From: Nemertoderma westbladi
Lineage: Eukaryota > Xenacoelomorpha > Nemertodermatida > Nemertodermatidae
NCBI GenBank assembly: GCA_032718475.1
Contig: JAUCBJ010007267.1
Location: 1 to 64,000 of the forward strand
Reading direction: 5' to 3'
Length of the DNA: 64,000 nucleotides
A program made the translations under genes and the position numbers. Below, piece by piece: positions 10,309 through 20,422 of this stretch (positions are counted from its first letter, which is position 1; every line of letters starts with the position of its first letter). The notes beneath the pieces were generated by a model that saw only the letters and a program-made list of their open reading frames with translations, searched no databases and was not told the origin of the DNA.

Positions 10309-11629
10309 AGTTTATGCGATTATCCGCAACATTCATTCCCCAAGTTTGTTCCTACAGTAATTGTGTTTGTTATACATACCGCTATAGTTAAATTAACCCC
10401 GGTACTACACGGGCTGCTTGGCGTAGGTAAAGACTGGTGATTTTGTGCATCGGTCACTCCAGCAGATGCCGTGGTTCTTTTAGCTGTTCAAGTATATTTA
10501 ACTACTGATTATCTGATTGTACAAGTACTCGTATCTAATTAGGGTTTAGTGTACAGTGCTTTCCGAAAGTAATTAGTGTAGACATTATATTTGTGTTGTA
10601 AAGTGGTTGATAGGCACGTTCGATTAGCTCTATTAACTTCTAGGTAGGAACACTCCATGATACATAACGTAGAACCTATAGCGATACGGCTATAGGTCGT
10701 CAGGCGGTGGTATTTTCCTATCTGGACAACGCAGTGTATTTACTACTACGTATTATTTTCAAATACCGCAGTACCCTGTCCGTTGTAATAACCAGATTTC
10801 TAACCCTTTGTTAGGCTGGTTTGTAGACTTCTTGTAAAATTACCCTGAAAATTCGTATTTTGTGTTTTTGTAAATTTTTGTGTTTATTTAGAGATTGTAA
10901 TCTCACCCGAATTGTACGTAATTTGTAGTATTAAGTAACTTAGGTAAATTAGTATTATTTGTTTTAGTGTCCTATAAGTAACACTTCACTGAAAGCGCAC
11001 CGCTTTGTGCAGTGATTACTCCCCAGAAATAATAACATTTATTTCAAACATTGACAAAACCCATTAAAACGGGTATATATATATTATAAATCAAATCTAA
11101 CGATTTAGAAATAGTAGGCCTACCATACAACCATTAGGTCTCAATATCAGTTGGATTACTGCTCAAATAACGGTAGTAAAGTAAGTAAAGTAACCAAGTA
11201 ACCCTAAAATACAGAAATTCAATTATTTAAAATAATTGATATACCGGTATTTACGATAGGCCTATTATCTTTATTTCTATAAATTTAGGCTGAAATTATA
11301 CCGGTACTTTATAATTAATTCTAGTCCAGAATTGTAATTATATATACTACAAAACTGTAAGCTGTATACCGGTATTCCCGATAGGCCTATTATATATTTA
11401 TATATATTTGTGCTAAAATTATACCGGTATTCTGTGATAAACCTAGTCTGTAATAATACTTATATAGTTGTATATACTATAAGTATACCGGTATTCTAAT
11501 ATATTATATATATCACGCTACACTGAGTAGCAGTACCGGTAATTAATTACTAGGCTAGCAGTTAATACTGAGTTACTAGACTTGCTCAGACTGTAATACA
11601 GCAGTAGACATTCAACTGTATACATAAAC

Positions 11630-14600
11630 ATGTCTGATACTAAGCAGAACCTGTCAGACAGTTTATTAGATGTAACTATCTGCGACTCAGATAGAGGCGT
11701 AGAACCGTCTAGTCGTAAGTTCAGTTCACCTCCCACTGTGAGGAAAGTCATCCCTCCAGTAGTAATAAAAGCACCTATGCTGGTCCAACATCGTAGGTCT
11801 ATCATAGGCACTCGAGCTCAGGTCAAGCGGGACCAAGAAGCAGCGGAACAACAACAACCCGCGAGCCAAGAATTTATTTCTCAGCGGCCCGACAGCTCCA
11901 GTAGCGAAGATACTGTAGAACTGACACCCGAGCGCGGAGCCAAGATGACGGATGCGGTTTATACGGATCCCCTTCTCATCCTTCCTGCAGCTGTACTCAC
12001 TAGATTATTGATTGCGGTGGAAGAACACCAGATCGATTGGGCGAGAAGTCAGCGATCAACTAGAGATAATTATGCGGGATACACGAGTGAAGAACTGAAG
12101 TCTATTGTCGAGTCGCAATGGAACTTCCCCGGACCCGGACTCCCGTTTGATTTATCAGAAGCTGCCTGGGAAGACATACACCGGATGGGAGTAGCCAAGG
12201 AAACCATCGATCCAGCTGTGTGGAAGAGGTCCGCAGCCGGATACGCACAGGGATTCTTCAGCTCTATGGAGCGAGTAGAAAAACAACTGTTACAACAACC
12301 TCAAGGACCTCAAGAGCAGGGACAGCTGCTTTATCAAGTAAGAGAAAGAATTCTACGAATCAGGTTAATATTATCGGCCTTTGAGGAGGCTTCTAAACGA
12401 AGACAAGACACGTCGTTGCAAGTTGCCGTAAAAACTTGGTTTCAACGGGTGAGTCGCCAGGTTCAAGGAACAGCTCAGTGGAAAGCTCAGCTGGAGGAGC
12501 GCTCAACCCATGGAGAATCGACAGACGCTACTTTTTCCCAAGTGGAAAGTGAAGCGACGGCAGAGAAACCGCATAAGAGGGATGCCATTGACATTTATCT
12601 GTCAGACTATCAACGTTTTTTAGGTGATGACGAGTTGAGGAGAAGGTTAGAGGGACTTAGCCCTAATAGTGAAGGAACCAAGCTTGTGTTGGATGCCATC
12701 GATGTGGAAATGAGGGCTGCGAATCAGGCTAAATTTGATGAACAACTCCGCATCACACGAGTCCAGGAAGAACAAGTAAAGAAAAAACGTATAGAAGACA
12801 GAAAGGCAGCGGCAGTAGCAGCAGCAGTAGCAGCTGCAGAAGCAGAAACAAAAGCGGCAGCGGCAGTGGCAGCGGCAGAGGCAAAAGCGGCAGTAGCAGC
12901 AGCAAAGGCAGCGGCCGAAGCAGAAACAAAAGCGGCAGCGGCAGTGGCAGCGGCAGAGGCAAAAGCGGCAGTAGCGGCAGCAGGGGCGGTGGCCGAAGCG
13001 GAAAGAAAAGTGGCGGAGGCAGTGGCAGAAGCCGAACGGAGAGCGACTGAAGAAACCACCCAATTAGAATTGGAAAACATTCAGGAGAATCAAGACTGCA
13101 TAAATAAACAGTTAACAGCTAGTAATATGCAGATGATGAATCGATCTACTCCCAAAAGACAGGGATATACATCATCTGAGGAAGGCGATACCACCGATAC
13201 TGAAGGCAAGGGAAATAGATCTCGTCTAAGTAGACGTAAAAGAACATTCCACCGTCAGAAATTGCCTGATTTGCCTCCAGCTGTTAGAAGGCAACTAAAT
13301 AACACCAACTTAGGTAGTACAGAGCCCACAGACCAAATAATTAAAATAGAAAGACTCCCTACTATAGTAGATGAGCCTGAGATAATTAGGCCTGTTCTTG
13401 AAATCACCCCTTCGGTGATAGACACACCTGTGCTCCCTGAAACTACCTCTAAATTCCCTCTGCATAGCACTAAGCTACCTGTGCCCCGTAGAACTGCCCA
13501 GGAGACAGTTCAGGTCCTGGACCCCGAGCGAAATATTCCTGATTTGTCGCCCGTTGTCCCTCGTCTGCCCGCTACAACGTTGGCGACTCCCGCTTCGGCG
13601 GTCGAATGGGTGGACGAGAGACGGCGGGGGATGGATCTCCTGCTCGGGCAGATGCAGGAGACTGTTCAGCAATTTAAGGGCACAGTAAGGGAAAGTAGGC
13701 TAGAGTTGCAAGAAGTGCAGCAAAGTATCGCGCTAGAACGCGATAAATTAGTAAATACCCAAAAGGGTATACCACCACCCTCTGTAACAATGTGTCAACC
13801 TGTTAGGTCTGAAGTATCGCATGCGCAAGGTGTGGAGCCTACACGCATCTATACTGCTAGCGAAGTAGAAACTCCTATAGTGAACCCTATTAAGGGTAAT
13901 TATAGACCTGTTGATAATGATATTCCATATAGAACTGATCATAATCCGAGAAATTTATATACCGATAACTCGATATTAAATAACACGATGGCCCAAGAAA
14001 GTTTTACGCGTCAAATGGCTAGAACCGAAGCCCGGCAAGCGGTGAAGGTGGGAGAGATCGTCAAGTTCAATGGAGATGAGATGAAATGGTTACCTTTTAA
14101 TGAATATTACAAAGATAACATACAGAACTCTGTACTATCTAATGGAGAGAAACTTAGATTCCTCATCGAGTGCTTGGAAGGATCTCCCAAGTTAATGGCG
14201 TTAAAGTTTATTGGACATCCAGATGGATTAAGACAAGTTTGGGACACACTAAACATCAGGTATGGTAATAGGAATAATATCGCTAAGTATTTATATGCAA
14301 AATTAGTAGCGCCCAGAAAGTTCATCAGCAGTGGGATAATAGAGTTTTCCGATGAGATTCAAGAGATCTGTAGACAATTAGATTGGTTAGGTAAGTCTCA
14401 GGAATACCAAAGTTCTATGGTCATTGGAGCTGTGGCTTCTACTTTACCGAAAGGTGGGGTAGGCACACGCTGGGATAAGAAAGTACTATATATGATGGAA
14501 CAACAACGACGAGACCCTACCATGGCTGATCTCATGTCATTCCTAGATGGAGAAGTGAAATTACAGCTACTGAAACTGTCTAGAGAGAAGACACCGGAAA

Positions 14601-15355
14601 ACAAGGTAAGTGAAAAACCCGTCTCTAGGAGAAAGGTAACACCAGTGTGTTATACAGACGACGGCGAAAGCCAGACTTCTCAAGGAGAAGATAGCGGGAA
14701 AGACACTGAGAGATCTTATTATGTCAATAAAATGCCTAAAGATCAGGTGAGTAAATTCAAGTCTCGAGCAAATGACAGGAGAGAACAGGTAAGAAAAACT
14801 CCTCCCACGTCTCCCAAGAGAATTCCGGTGAGAAAGCCCGAAGAAAAGGCAAGTGTACACAATGTGACTCAAAATAAGGTAAGTAACATCAAACCGAAAT
14901 GTGCGCTGTGTGACGGGACCCACCGTTTAAATATGTGTGATGAATTCCTGAAGAAGTCATTAACGGAGAGACGCGAAGTCATGTGGGATAAGCGGTTATG
15001 TTATAATTGCCTCAGACAAGGACACCAATGGCGTACCTGTTTCTCTGACATAAGGTGTGCAAAGTGTGGTGCGAAACATCATATCTTGTTGCACACTGAA
15101 TTCGAGCGAAATAGTCCGAATCAGGTAAGTGATTCCGAGCTACATGTCCAATTCAGTGATGTGAACGACACTGATCAATCTGAGATGGAAGGATTCTATA
15201 CAGACGAGTTCTCCGACGAAGACGAATCCTGTTACATGATAAATACCGCAGTGTATCGAGCGCTCACCTATGAAAAAGATACAGACAACGACTTCACTCT
15301 AACTACTTCTGAGCGACAACCATCTTGGAAAGAGCCATCTTCCAATGTAGGGATC
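11630..15355 (+). CDS. gag: BEL/Pao polyprotein, N-terminal part (gag)
   Basis: ATG at 11630 opens a frame read as gag: a long novel N-terminal region; an Ala/Glu/Lys coiled-coil (residues ~393-474) with an internal 26-residue tandem repeat; a BEL-type gag core (DUF1759-like, residues ~810-925, with VKFNGDEMKWLPFNEYY and LRFLIECLEGSP); then Cys/His zinc fingers (residues ~1090-1150: CALCDGTHRLNMC, CYNCLRQGHQWRTC, CAKCGAKHH). Gag would coat the RNA and form the particle. The frame is cut at codon 1242 by the nested gypsy, after which it runs 42 bases into the gypsy LTR and stops at 15397. It resumes in register at 20423. The gag part, over 1200 residues, is far longer than usual for BEL elements. 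Confidence 0.9.
12839..12994 (+). repeat. 78-bp tandem repeat coding for Ala-rich coiled coil
   Basis: Two near-identical 78-bp units at 12839 and 12917, each coding 26 residues rich in Ala with evenly placed Glu and Lys (AETKAAAAVAAAEAKAAVAA). A third, more diverged unit follows. The minus strand is open here only because of GCN codon bias. Confidence 0.8.
15351..15355 (+). other. Target site duplication GGATC of the nested gypsy
   Basis: GGATC at 15351-15355 is repeated exactly at 20418-20422, directly outside the two gypsy LTRs. Removing the element and one GGATC leaves the BEL frame continuous (codon ATC at 15353-15355, then CGA at 20423). Confidence 0.92.
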
Positions 15356-15605
15356 TGTGGGCGTATCTACTATTGCTGCGAGGCAGCAGATGAATAAAAC
15401 CTTTATCTATAGCAGATACTGTCAGATAGATATGTATAATAGGGTCCTCCGGGGACCGGTCACGGCATGTAACAAAGTAGCCTAGATAAAAGAATATGTA
15501 CTGCAGTGCTCTGACTAACACCGACATACTGACTGTCCAACACCGGTAGGTCTCCCCCCCCTCGTCCCAGGGTGTCCGTGGGGCGAGCCATATATTATCA
15601 CCACA
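15356..15605 (-). repeat. 3' LTR of the nested gypsy
   Basis: On the plus strand it starts TGTGGGCG and ends CACCACA; on the element's strand it starts TGTGGTGATAATATATGG and ends CGCCCACA. It is identical to 20168-20417. Confidence 0.95.
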
Positions 15606-15615
15606 CCCCCTTACG
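15606..15615 (-). other. Polypurine tract of the gypsy
   Basis: Directly before the 3' LTR the minus strand reads CGTAAGGGGG, a purine tract suited to priming plus-strand DNA synthesis. Confidence 0.7.
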
Positions 15616-15664
15616 AGCTCGGATTAGCCGTCTAAGGCTGTGCCGAGCTATCAACCGTTCTGTC

Positions 15665-18600
15665 CTACAGTCTGTCGGGTTGCTGACGCGTCCGTTTTGG
15701 ATACCTCGAAACTGAAAGTTTATCGAAGGTCTGAGTTTCCACTAGGGGTTCACGCCAACGCAGTTTCTTGGTGGGTGTGGGTCCCGTTGGGGCCGCATCC
15801 GGTGGCGGAGGGCCCATTGGTGTCGCCTGGTGGGCGGTGTCCGGGATTAGTAAGCGTCGGTTCCGGACAAGGGTGCGTCCGGACGGCATCCGGACTGTAT
15901 ACTTCCGGTGGGAACCAGTCTCTACGACGGTTCCAGCGCGATCCCATCGCTTGGTGGTCGGGTGTTGAACCCTTACCCGGGCGCCTATCGTGAGAGGTTC
16001 CAAATCTTTGGCGCCGCGGTTGTACTGGGTGGTCCGGGCCGATTTGATGGCTGGCGCCACCCGGTCTAGCTCCGTCCGGGTCTCTTGTATAGTCCGGGCG
16101 AAAGCGGTGTGGTGAGCTGGGACACGCATCCGCATTGGGTGTCCGAAGACAATGTCCGCTGGGGAAGAGCCGCTCTCCCTGGGGCTGTTGCGGAGTTCCA
16201 GGAGCCCCTCCAGGAACACTTCGGACGTAGTAGAGCCCCCGGTCTTTACCAGAAGGCTCTTCAGGGCCTTTACCGCCGACTCGGCGTGCCCGTTACTCTG
16301 GGGGTATTCCGGTGACGACGTGACCGGTGTGACCCCCCATTCCTTCAGGAATTTCGTCGTCGCTGCCGCGGTGAATGGGGTCCCGCCATCCGAGCGAAAG
16401 CGGGTCGGCACCCCGTACCGGATGAACCAGTCTCGCAGGGCGGTGATTGTCCGGTCGGCAGTAGGTGGGGCGGAAAACGAGTACACTTCCGGCCATCCGG
16501 AATATCGATCGGCGGCGGCCAGGAAGTGCTTCGCCCCAAGGGAGAAGAAGTCCCCCGAAATGTCCTCGAAGGGTCGAGTGGGTGGAGGTTCCGACTGGAA
16601 CGACTCCTTTGTCTGGCTCGATCGGCCGGTCAGACATTCGCTGCAAGAGCCCACGGTCGTCCGGATATCGTTAGTTATGCCTGGCCAGTAGACACACTGC
16701 CGGGCACGTCGGAGCGTCTTCTCCACCCCCTGGTGCGAGGCGTGGAGGCGCGTAAGGGTAGATTTCCGCGACGCTGTGGGGACCACAATGCGATGGCCCA
16801 GCAGGGCCAGGTCCCCGTCCGTGGTTAACTGGTCCCGGACAGACCAGAAGATGTTCACCGCTGGGTTTGTCTGGGTGGATTCCGGAAACCCAGCCTCGAT
16901 AGCCGCGAGTAGGGCTTTGTAGTCCGGATCGTTCCGAGCCAGTCGGGCGAGTTCATCGAGGACTGGATCCGCAAGGTGGGCGGAATCGGAGCCGGTTATG
17001 TCGGCGGCGGTCTGGCGGGTGACGGCCCGGATGTACGTCGCCATTTCGCCGTCGTCCACGATGTCGTCCGGTGTCGGGTCGTTGACGGGGGCGCGGGACA
17101 ACGCGTCGGCTATGGCGTGGTCCTTCCCCTTTGTCCACGTGGTGGTAAACTGGTAGGGAGCCAGTTTCGTTTTGAGCCGCTGGAGGCGCGTGTTGTCGGT
17201 CGCGTCCACCGTGTATTTGTCGATGATCGTCACCAACGGCTGGTGGTCTACGATTAGGTTGAAGTGTGGGAGGCCGAGAAGGTACATACGGCATTTTTGC
17301 ACTGCCCATACGACGGCGAGCAGCTCGAGTTCTACCATGGCATACCGGGACTCGGTCTCGGTGGTGAACCTCGAGCCGCACTCGACCAGCTTCCAGTCCT
17401 CCCCGTGAAGTTGGAGGAGGGCGTAGCCGAGGCCCTTCAGCCGGGACGCGTCTGTCACTAGACGGGTTTCCCGGGTCGTGTCGAACGGGACGAGGGCTGG
17501 CGGTGACGTCAGAGCCAGCTTGGTTGTCTCGAAGGCCCGTTCGTGGTCCACCGTCCAGATGAAGGTCGCCTTCGTGCTTAGGAGGGGACGTAGCGGGGAC
17601 ATCGCGGCAGCGATGTCTGCTGAGAACGGAGCGAGTTGCTCCACCAGTCCGAGGAAGCTCCGGAGATCGGTGATGTTCCCAGGGCGGGGGAAGGCGGCAA
17701 TCGTCTTCAGTTTCTCGGGGTCGGCCTTTATCCCGGAGGCGCCGACGAGGTACCCAGCGAACCGAACCTCGGTCTGGGCAAACTGAACCTTCCCCGGGTG
17801 TAACGTGATCCCGTAGGTCCGGCACCGCTCCATAAACCTCGCGATGTTCTCCATGTGTTCCTCCATTGTATCGTTGTAGAGGAGTACATCGTCTACAACC
17901 TTGATGAGGTTAGGAAGTCCCTGGATGGCGTCGTCGCCTCGACGGTTAAACTCGTCGCCGGACGAGATCAGCCCCATCACACTACGAGTGTGACAGTACC
18001 GGCCCCAGGGAGTCGCGAAGGTGGTGAGGAGTTGGGATTCCTCGTCGAGGGGAACCTGCCAGTAGCCACTGGCTGCGTCGAACACGGAGAAAATCTTTGC
18101 AGTCGTGGAGACTCCGGCGACTGCGGTCCGTGGATTCGGCGTCGGGTAATAGGGGCGTCGGACCTGCGAGTTTAGGTGGCGGAGGTCCACGCAGAGTCGC
18201 AGTCCTCCGTTGGGTTTAGGCGCCACCGTCATCGGATGGGCCCATTCCGTAGGTTCCTCGACCCGGGTGATGACTTCCCGTCGCTCTAGCTTGTCGAGGA
18301 GTTCTTTCACCTCGTCCCGCATCGCGAACGGGACAGGTCGCGCGCCGTTGACGTGGAACGGCTTGGCCCCATCCTTCAGCTGTATACGCATGGGCGGGCC
18401 ATGCATCGTTGGAAGAGGCGCGGAGTCGTTGTCGAACACGTCGCTGAACTCGCGGAGGAGATTGTCCCGGGAGCGGATCGCCGGGGACGGAGCAACAGAA
18501 GCGACGGTTCCGCGGCTGTGTAGGGGAGCCGGGAAGGTGCGCGGGAGGATATCCAGGTCCTGGATGGTCTTCTTCGAGAGGATCAGTCCGTCGGACTCGG

Positions 18601-19990
18601 GAGAGATGACCAGCTCGGTGGTCGCCGTCGTCCCGCAGTAGTTGATCTCCACTGGGTACCGCCCCACGGCCGCCATGGGGAGTCGGTTGGCCGCCTCGAA
18701 TTTGTCGTCGTCTCGAAGCGGGAGGAGGTCGTCGAGTCGCCCTCCGAACCGGAGAAACAGTCCCTGGTTGAAGATATTAGCGGCCGCACCGCTATCCGGG
18801 AGGGAGTGACGAACCGTCCCCTTGAGGTTCCCGATCCCGGAGTCCGTCAGGCCCACCGCGATATAAGAGAGTTTGCAGGCTGTTTCCTGATGGTTGGCAA
18901 CGCTGCTAATACTCTGGCAGTGGTACACTGTGGACACCCTCTTCTTGGTGGCGGACCGGGACCGGCACATCCGCTTGATATGCCCCGTCCTGCCACAGCC
19001 GTGGCACTTGACCCCCTTGGCGGGGCATTCCGAGCCAGGGCCCGCCTCATGGGGTTCCCGGCCGCAGTTGCCGCAACTGCGGCCGCTAGGGTTCCGCCAC
19101 GCGGGGTCGGGTGATGAGTTCCGGGTGCTCATCGGGGAGCGGGAGATAGCGGGGTTGCGGGAGGCCGAGCGTTCGCGTTTGTACGCGGAGAGTTTGTTTA
19201 CTGGTTTCCCGCTCGCGAGGATCGAGTCGTTCCGTTCGCTGGCTTCCACGCTCTGCGCGATCCTCACGCAGTCCTCGAGGGTCGGTTGAGGAAGAACCTT
19301 GAGAAGGGGAAGGACCTTGAGGAGTTCCGTCCGGGTCTCCGAACATCGAAGACCCACTAGGATCTGGGTAACGATCTGCCGGTCGCGGCAGTTCCCGCAG
19401 AGCTCCGCAGTGTCTGCGAGATCCTCCAGGGCCACCCGGAAGGAATCGAATCCCTCGGTCGCGCCTTGCCGGCGCTCGTGGAACTTGATCGCGTCGATCG
19501 CGATACTCCTCTTGGCGCGGAGGTGGCCCTGGAGTGCATCGAGGACCGTCTCCGTGGTTGTATCGTCCGCGTCAATGTCCACGTGTAGGGTGACGCGGAT
19601 GGTCTCCTGTAGGCCGCTACCGAGGGCAGCAACGAGCGCGTAAACCTGCTCGGCCCGCGGGAACATAGCGACCTGTTGTCGGTGGGCGTGGACCCGCCAC
19701 GCCTGTCTCCACCGGCGGAACATGGAGAACTCGACGTCCACGTCGATCTTCTCCATCGTCGAGATGTCGATTACCCGGCGTCGGGGAGCCGGGTTCGTGA
19801 CGGCCCCCGCGTACGTGGGTTGGGTCGTCGGTAGTTCCGGTGTGGCGGCCGCCGCCACGCCGGGTTGTAAAGCCGCGAGGAGTTTAGCGATGCGGTCGTC
19901 CGCGGCCGCCTGTTGTTGAAGTAGGCGGTCATCCGCAGCCTCCTGGCGACGGTTGGCGTCCTCCTGCTGTTGCGCCAGCAGCTGAGCCAT
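15665..19990 (-). CDS. gag-pol: Ty3/gypsy gag-pol polyprotein
   Basis: 1441 codons from the ATG at 19990. Order: Gln-rich N-terminus and gag; two zinc knuckles (residues ~310-345: CGNCGREPHEAGPGSEC, CHGCGRTGHIKRMC); aspartic protease (LPDSGAAANIF, ~400; DSG instead of DTG); RT with VVDDVLLYND at ~700; RNase H (LVTDASRLKGLGYALL, ~850); integrase with an HHCC finger (HASHQGVEKT ... CSECLTGR, ~1070-1120) and DDE residues (ISGDFF ~1143, RSDGGTPF ~1200, NGHAES ~1237). No chromodomain is visible at the C-terminus. The single fused frame and protease-RT-RNaseH-integrase order are gypsy-type. The frame stays open upstream to 20065 without an ATG, so the true gag start may be at 20138 in another frame. 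Confidence 0.93.
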   Translation of the reverse strand: MAQLLAQQQEDANRRQEAADDRLLQQQAAADDRIAKLLAALQPGVAAAATPELPTTQPTYAGAVTNPAPRRRVIDISTMEKIDVDVEFSMFRRWRQAWRVHAHRQQVAMFPRAEQVYALVAALGSGLQETIRVTLHVDIDADDTTTETVLDALQGHLRAKRSIAIDAIKFHERRQGATEGFDSFRVALEDLADTAELCGNCRDRQIVTQILVGLRCSETRTELLKVLPLLKVLPQPTLEDCVRIAQSVEASERNDSILASGKPVNKLSAYKRERSASRNPAISRSPMSTRNSSPDPAWRNPSGRSCGNCGREPHEAGPGSECPAKGVKCHGCGRTGHIKRMCRSRSATKKRVSTVYHCQSISSVANHQETACKLSYIAVGLTDSGIGNLKGTVRHSLPDSGAAANIFNQGLFLRFGGRLDDLLPLRDDDKFEAANRLPMAAVGRYPVEINYCGTTATTELVISPESDGLILSKKTIQDLDILPRTFPAPLHSRGTVASVAPSPAIRSRDNLLREFSDVFDNDSAPLPTMHGPPMRIQLKDGAKPFHVNGARPVPFAMRDEVKELLDKLERREVITRVEEPTEWAHPMTVAPKPNGGLRLCVDLRHLNSQVRRPYYPTPNPRTAVAGVSTTAKIFSVFDAASGYWQVPLDEESQLLTTFATPWGRYCHTRSVMGLISSGDEFNRRGDDAIQGLPNLIKVVDDVLLYNDTMEEHMENIARFMERCRTYGITLHPGKVQFAQTEVRFAGYLVGASGIKADPEKLKTIAAFPRPGNITDLRSFLGLVEQLAPFSADIAAAMSPLRPLLSTKATFIWTVDHERAFETTKLALTSPPALVPFDTTRETRLVTDASRLKGLGYALLQLHGEDWKLVECGSRFTTETESRYAMVELELLAVVWAVQKCRMYLLGLPHFNLIVDHQPLVTIIDKYTVDATDNTRLQRLKTKLAPYQFTTTWTKGKDHAIADALSRAPVNDPTPDDIVDDGEMATYIRAVTRQTAADITGSDSAHLADPVLDELARLARNDPDYKALLAAIEAGFPESTQTNPAVNIFWSVRDQLTTDGDLALLGHRIVVPTASRKSTLTRLHASHQGVEKTLRRARQCVYWPGITNDIRTTVGSCSECLTGRSSQTKESFQSEPPPTRPFEDISGDFFSLGAKHFLAAADRYSGWPEVYSFSAPPTADRTITALRDWFIRYGVPTRFRSDGGTPFTAAATTKFLKEWGVTPVTSSPEYPQSNGHAESAVKALKSLLVKTGGSTTSEVFLEGLLELRNSPRESGSSPADIVFGHPMRMRVPAHHTAFARTIQETRTELDRVAPAIKSARTTQYNRGAKDLEPLTIGARVRVQHPTTKRWDRAGTVVETGSHRKYTVRMPSGRTLVRNRRLLIPDTAHQATPMGPPPPDAAPTGPTPTKKLRWREPLVETQTFDKLSVSRYPKRTRQQPDRL

Positions 19991-20065
19991 AGCAGTCTGC
20001 TGTTGGGCGAAGGATTCGTGCGAGGTCGTCCATTCGGATAGGGGCGCGACTGCCGCCTCGGGCTT

Positions 20066-20138
20066 CTAGAGTTTCGTCGCCGTCGCTGCTGTCCGCCGTG
20101 GGCGGGGACGTGATCTTCCCTTTGGATTTAGGCGGCAT
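20066..20138 (-). pseudogene. Probable original gypsy gag start, now out of frame
   Basis: ATG at 20138 begins MPPKSKGKITSPPTAD in a frame different from the main gag-pol. The main frame has a stop at 20066-20068 and is open after it. A one-base indel near 20065 would join the two. Either this copy has a frameshift at the start of gag, or translation begins at the ATG at 19990. Its position just after the primer binding site fits a gag start. Confidence 0.45.
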
Positions 20139-20149
20139 GGGCCCAAGTT

Positions 20150-20167
20150 ATCCTACACACTGCGCCA
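20150..20167 (-). other. Primer binding site of the gypsy
   Basis: Immediately inside the 5' LTR the minus strand reads TGGCGCAGTGTGTAGG. TGG is the complement of a tRNA CCA end. The tRNA species was not identified. Confidence 0.75.
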
Positions 20168-20417
20168 TGTGGGCGTATCTACTATTGCTGCGAGGCAGCA
20201 GATGAATAAAACCTTTATCTATAGCAGATACTGTCAGATAGATATGTATAATAGGGTCCTCCGGGGACCGGTCACGGCATGTAACAAAGTAGCCTAGATA
20301 AAAGAATATGTACTGCAGTGCTCTGACTAACACCGACATACTGACTGTCCAACACCGGTAGGTCTCCCCCCCCTCGTCCCAGGGTGTCCGTGGGGCGAGC
20401 CATATATTATCACCACA
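20168..20417 (-). repeat. 5' LTR of the nested gypsy
   Basis: Identical to 15356-15605 (constant offset 4812). Confidence 0.95.
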
Positions 20418-20422
20418 GGATC

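Larger units (their letters stand above)
9364..11629 (+). other. Long untranslated leader of the BEL element
   Basis: 2.27 kb between the 5' LTR and the gag ATG with no long open frame. It contains a threefold short repeat (9405-9565), a 289-bp tandem duplication (9733-10308) and, towards the 3' end, repeated TACCGGTATT and ATAGGCCTATTAT motifs (about 11240-11500). A primer binding site and packaging signal are expected here but no sequence match can be given. Confidence 0.7.
15356..20417 (-). mobile_element. Complete Ty3/gypsy retrotransposon nested in BEL gag-pol
   Basis: 5062 bp on the minus strand: 5' LTR 20168-20417, primer binding site, single gag-pol frame, polypurine tract, 3' LTR 15356-15605. 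The LTRs are identical by eye over 250 bases, so insertion is very recent, after the BEL insertion. It is clearly GC-rich compared with the AT-rich BEL and host DNA around it, so its codon use differs sharply from its surroundings. Confidence 0.95.

Noticed and set aside
12647-13080. Minus-strand Ala-, Leu- and Cys-rich frames
   Set aside because: Antisense of GCN-rich codons in the gag coiled coil.
15356-15605. 250-bp direct repeat as a long target duplication
   Set aside because: Ends are TG...CA with a primer binding site and purine tract next to them and a 5-bp duplication outside, so they are LTRs.
16953-17825. 290-codon minus-strand frame within gypsy
   Set aside because: Alternative frame of the GC-rich RT and RNase H region, with no motifs.
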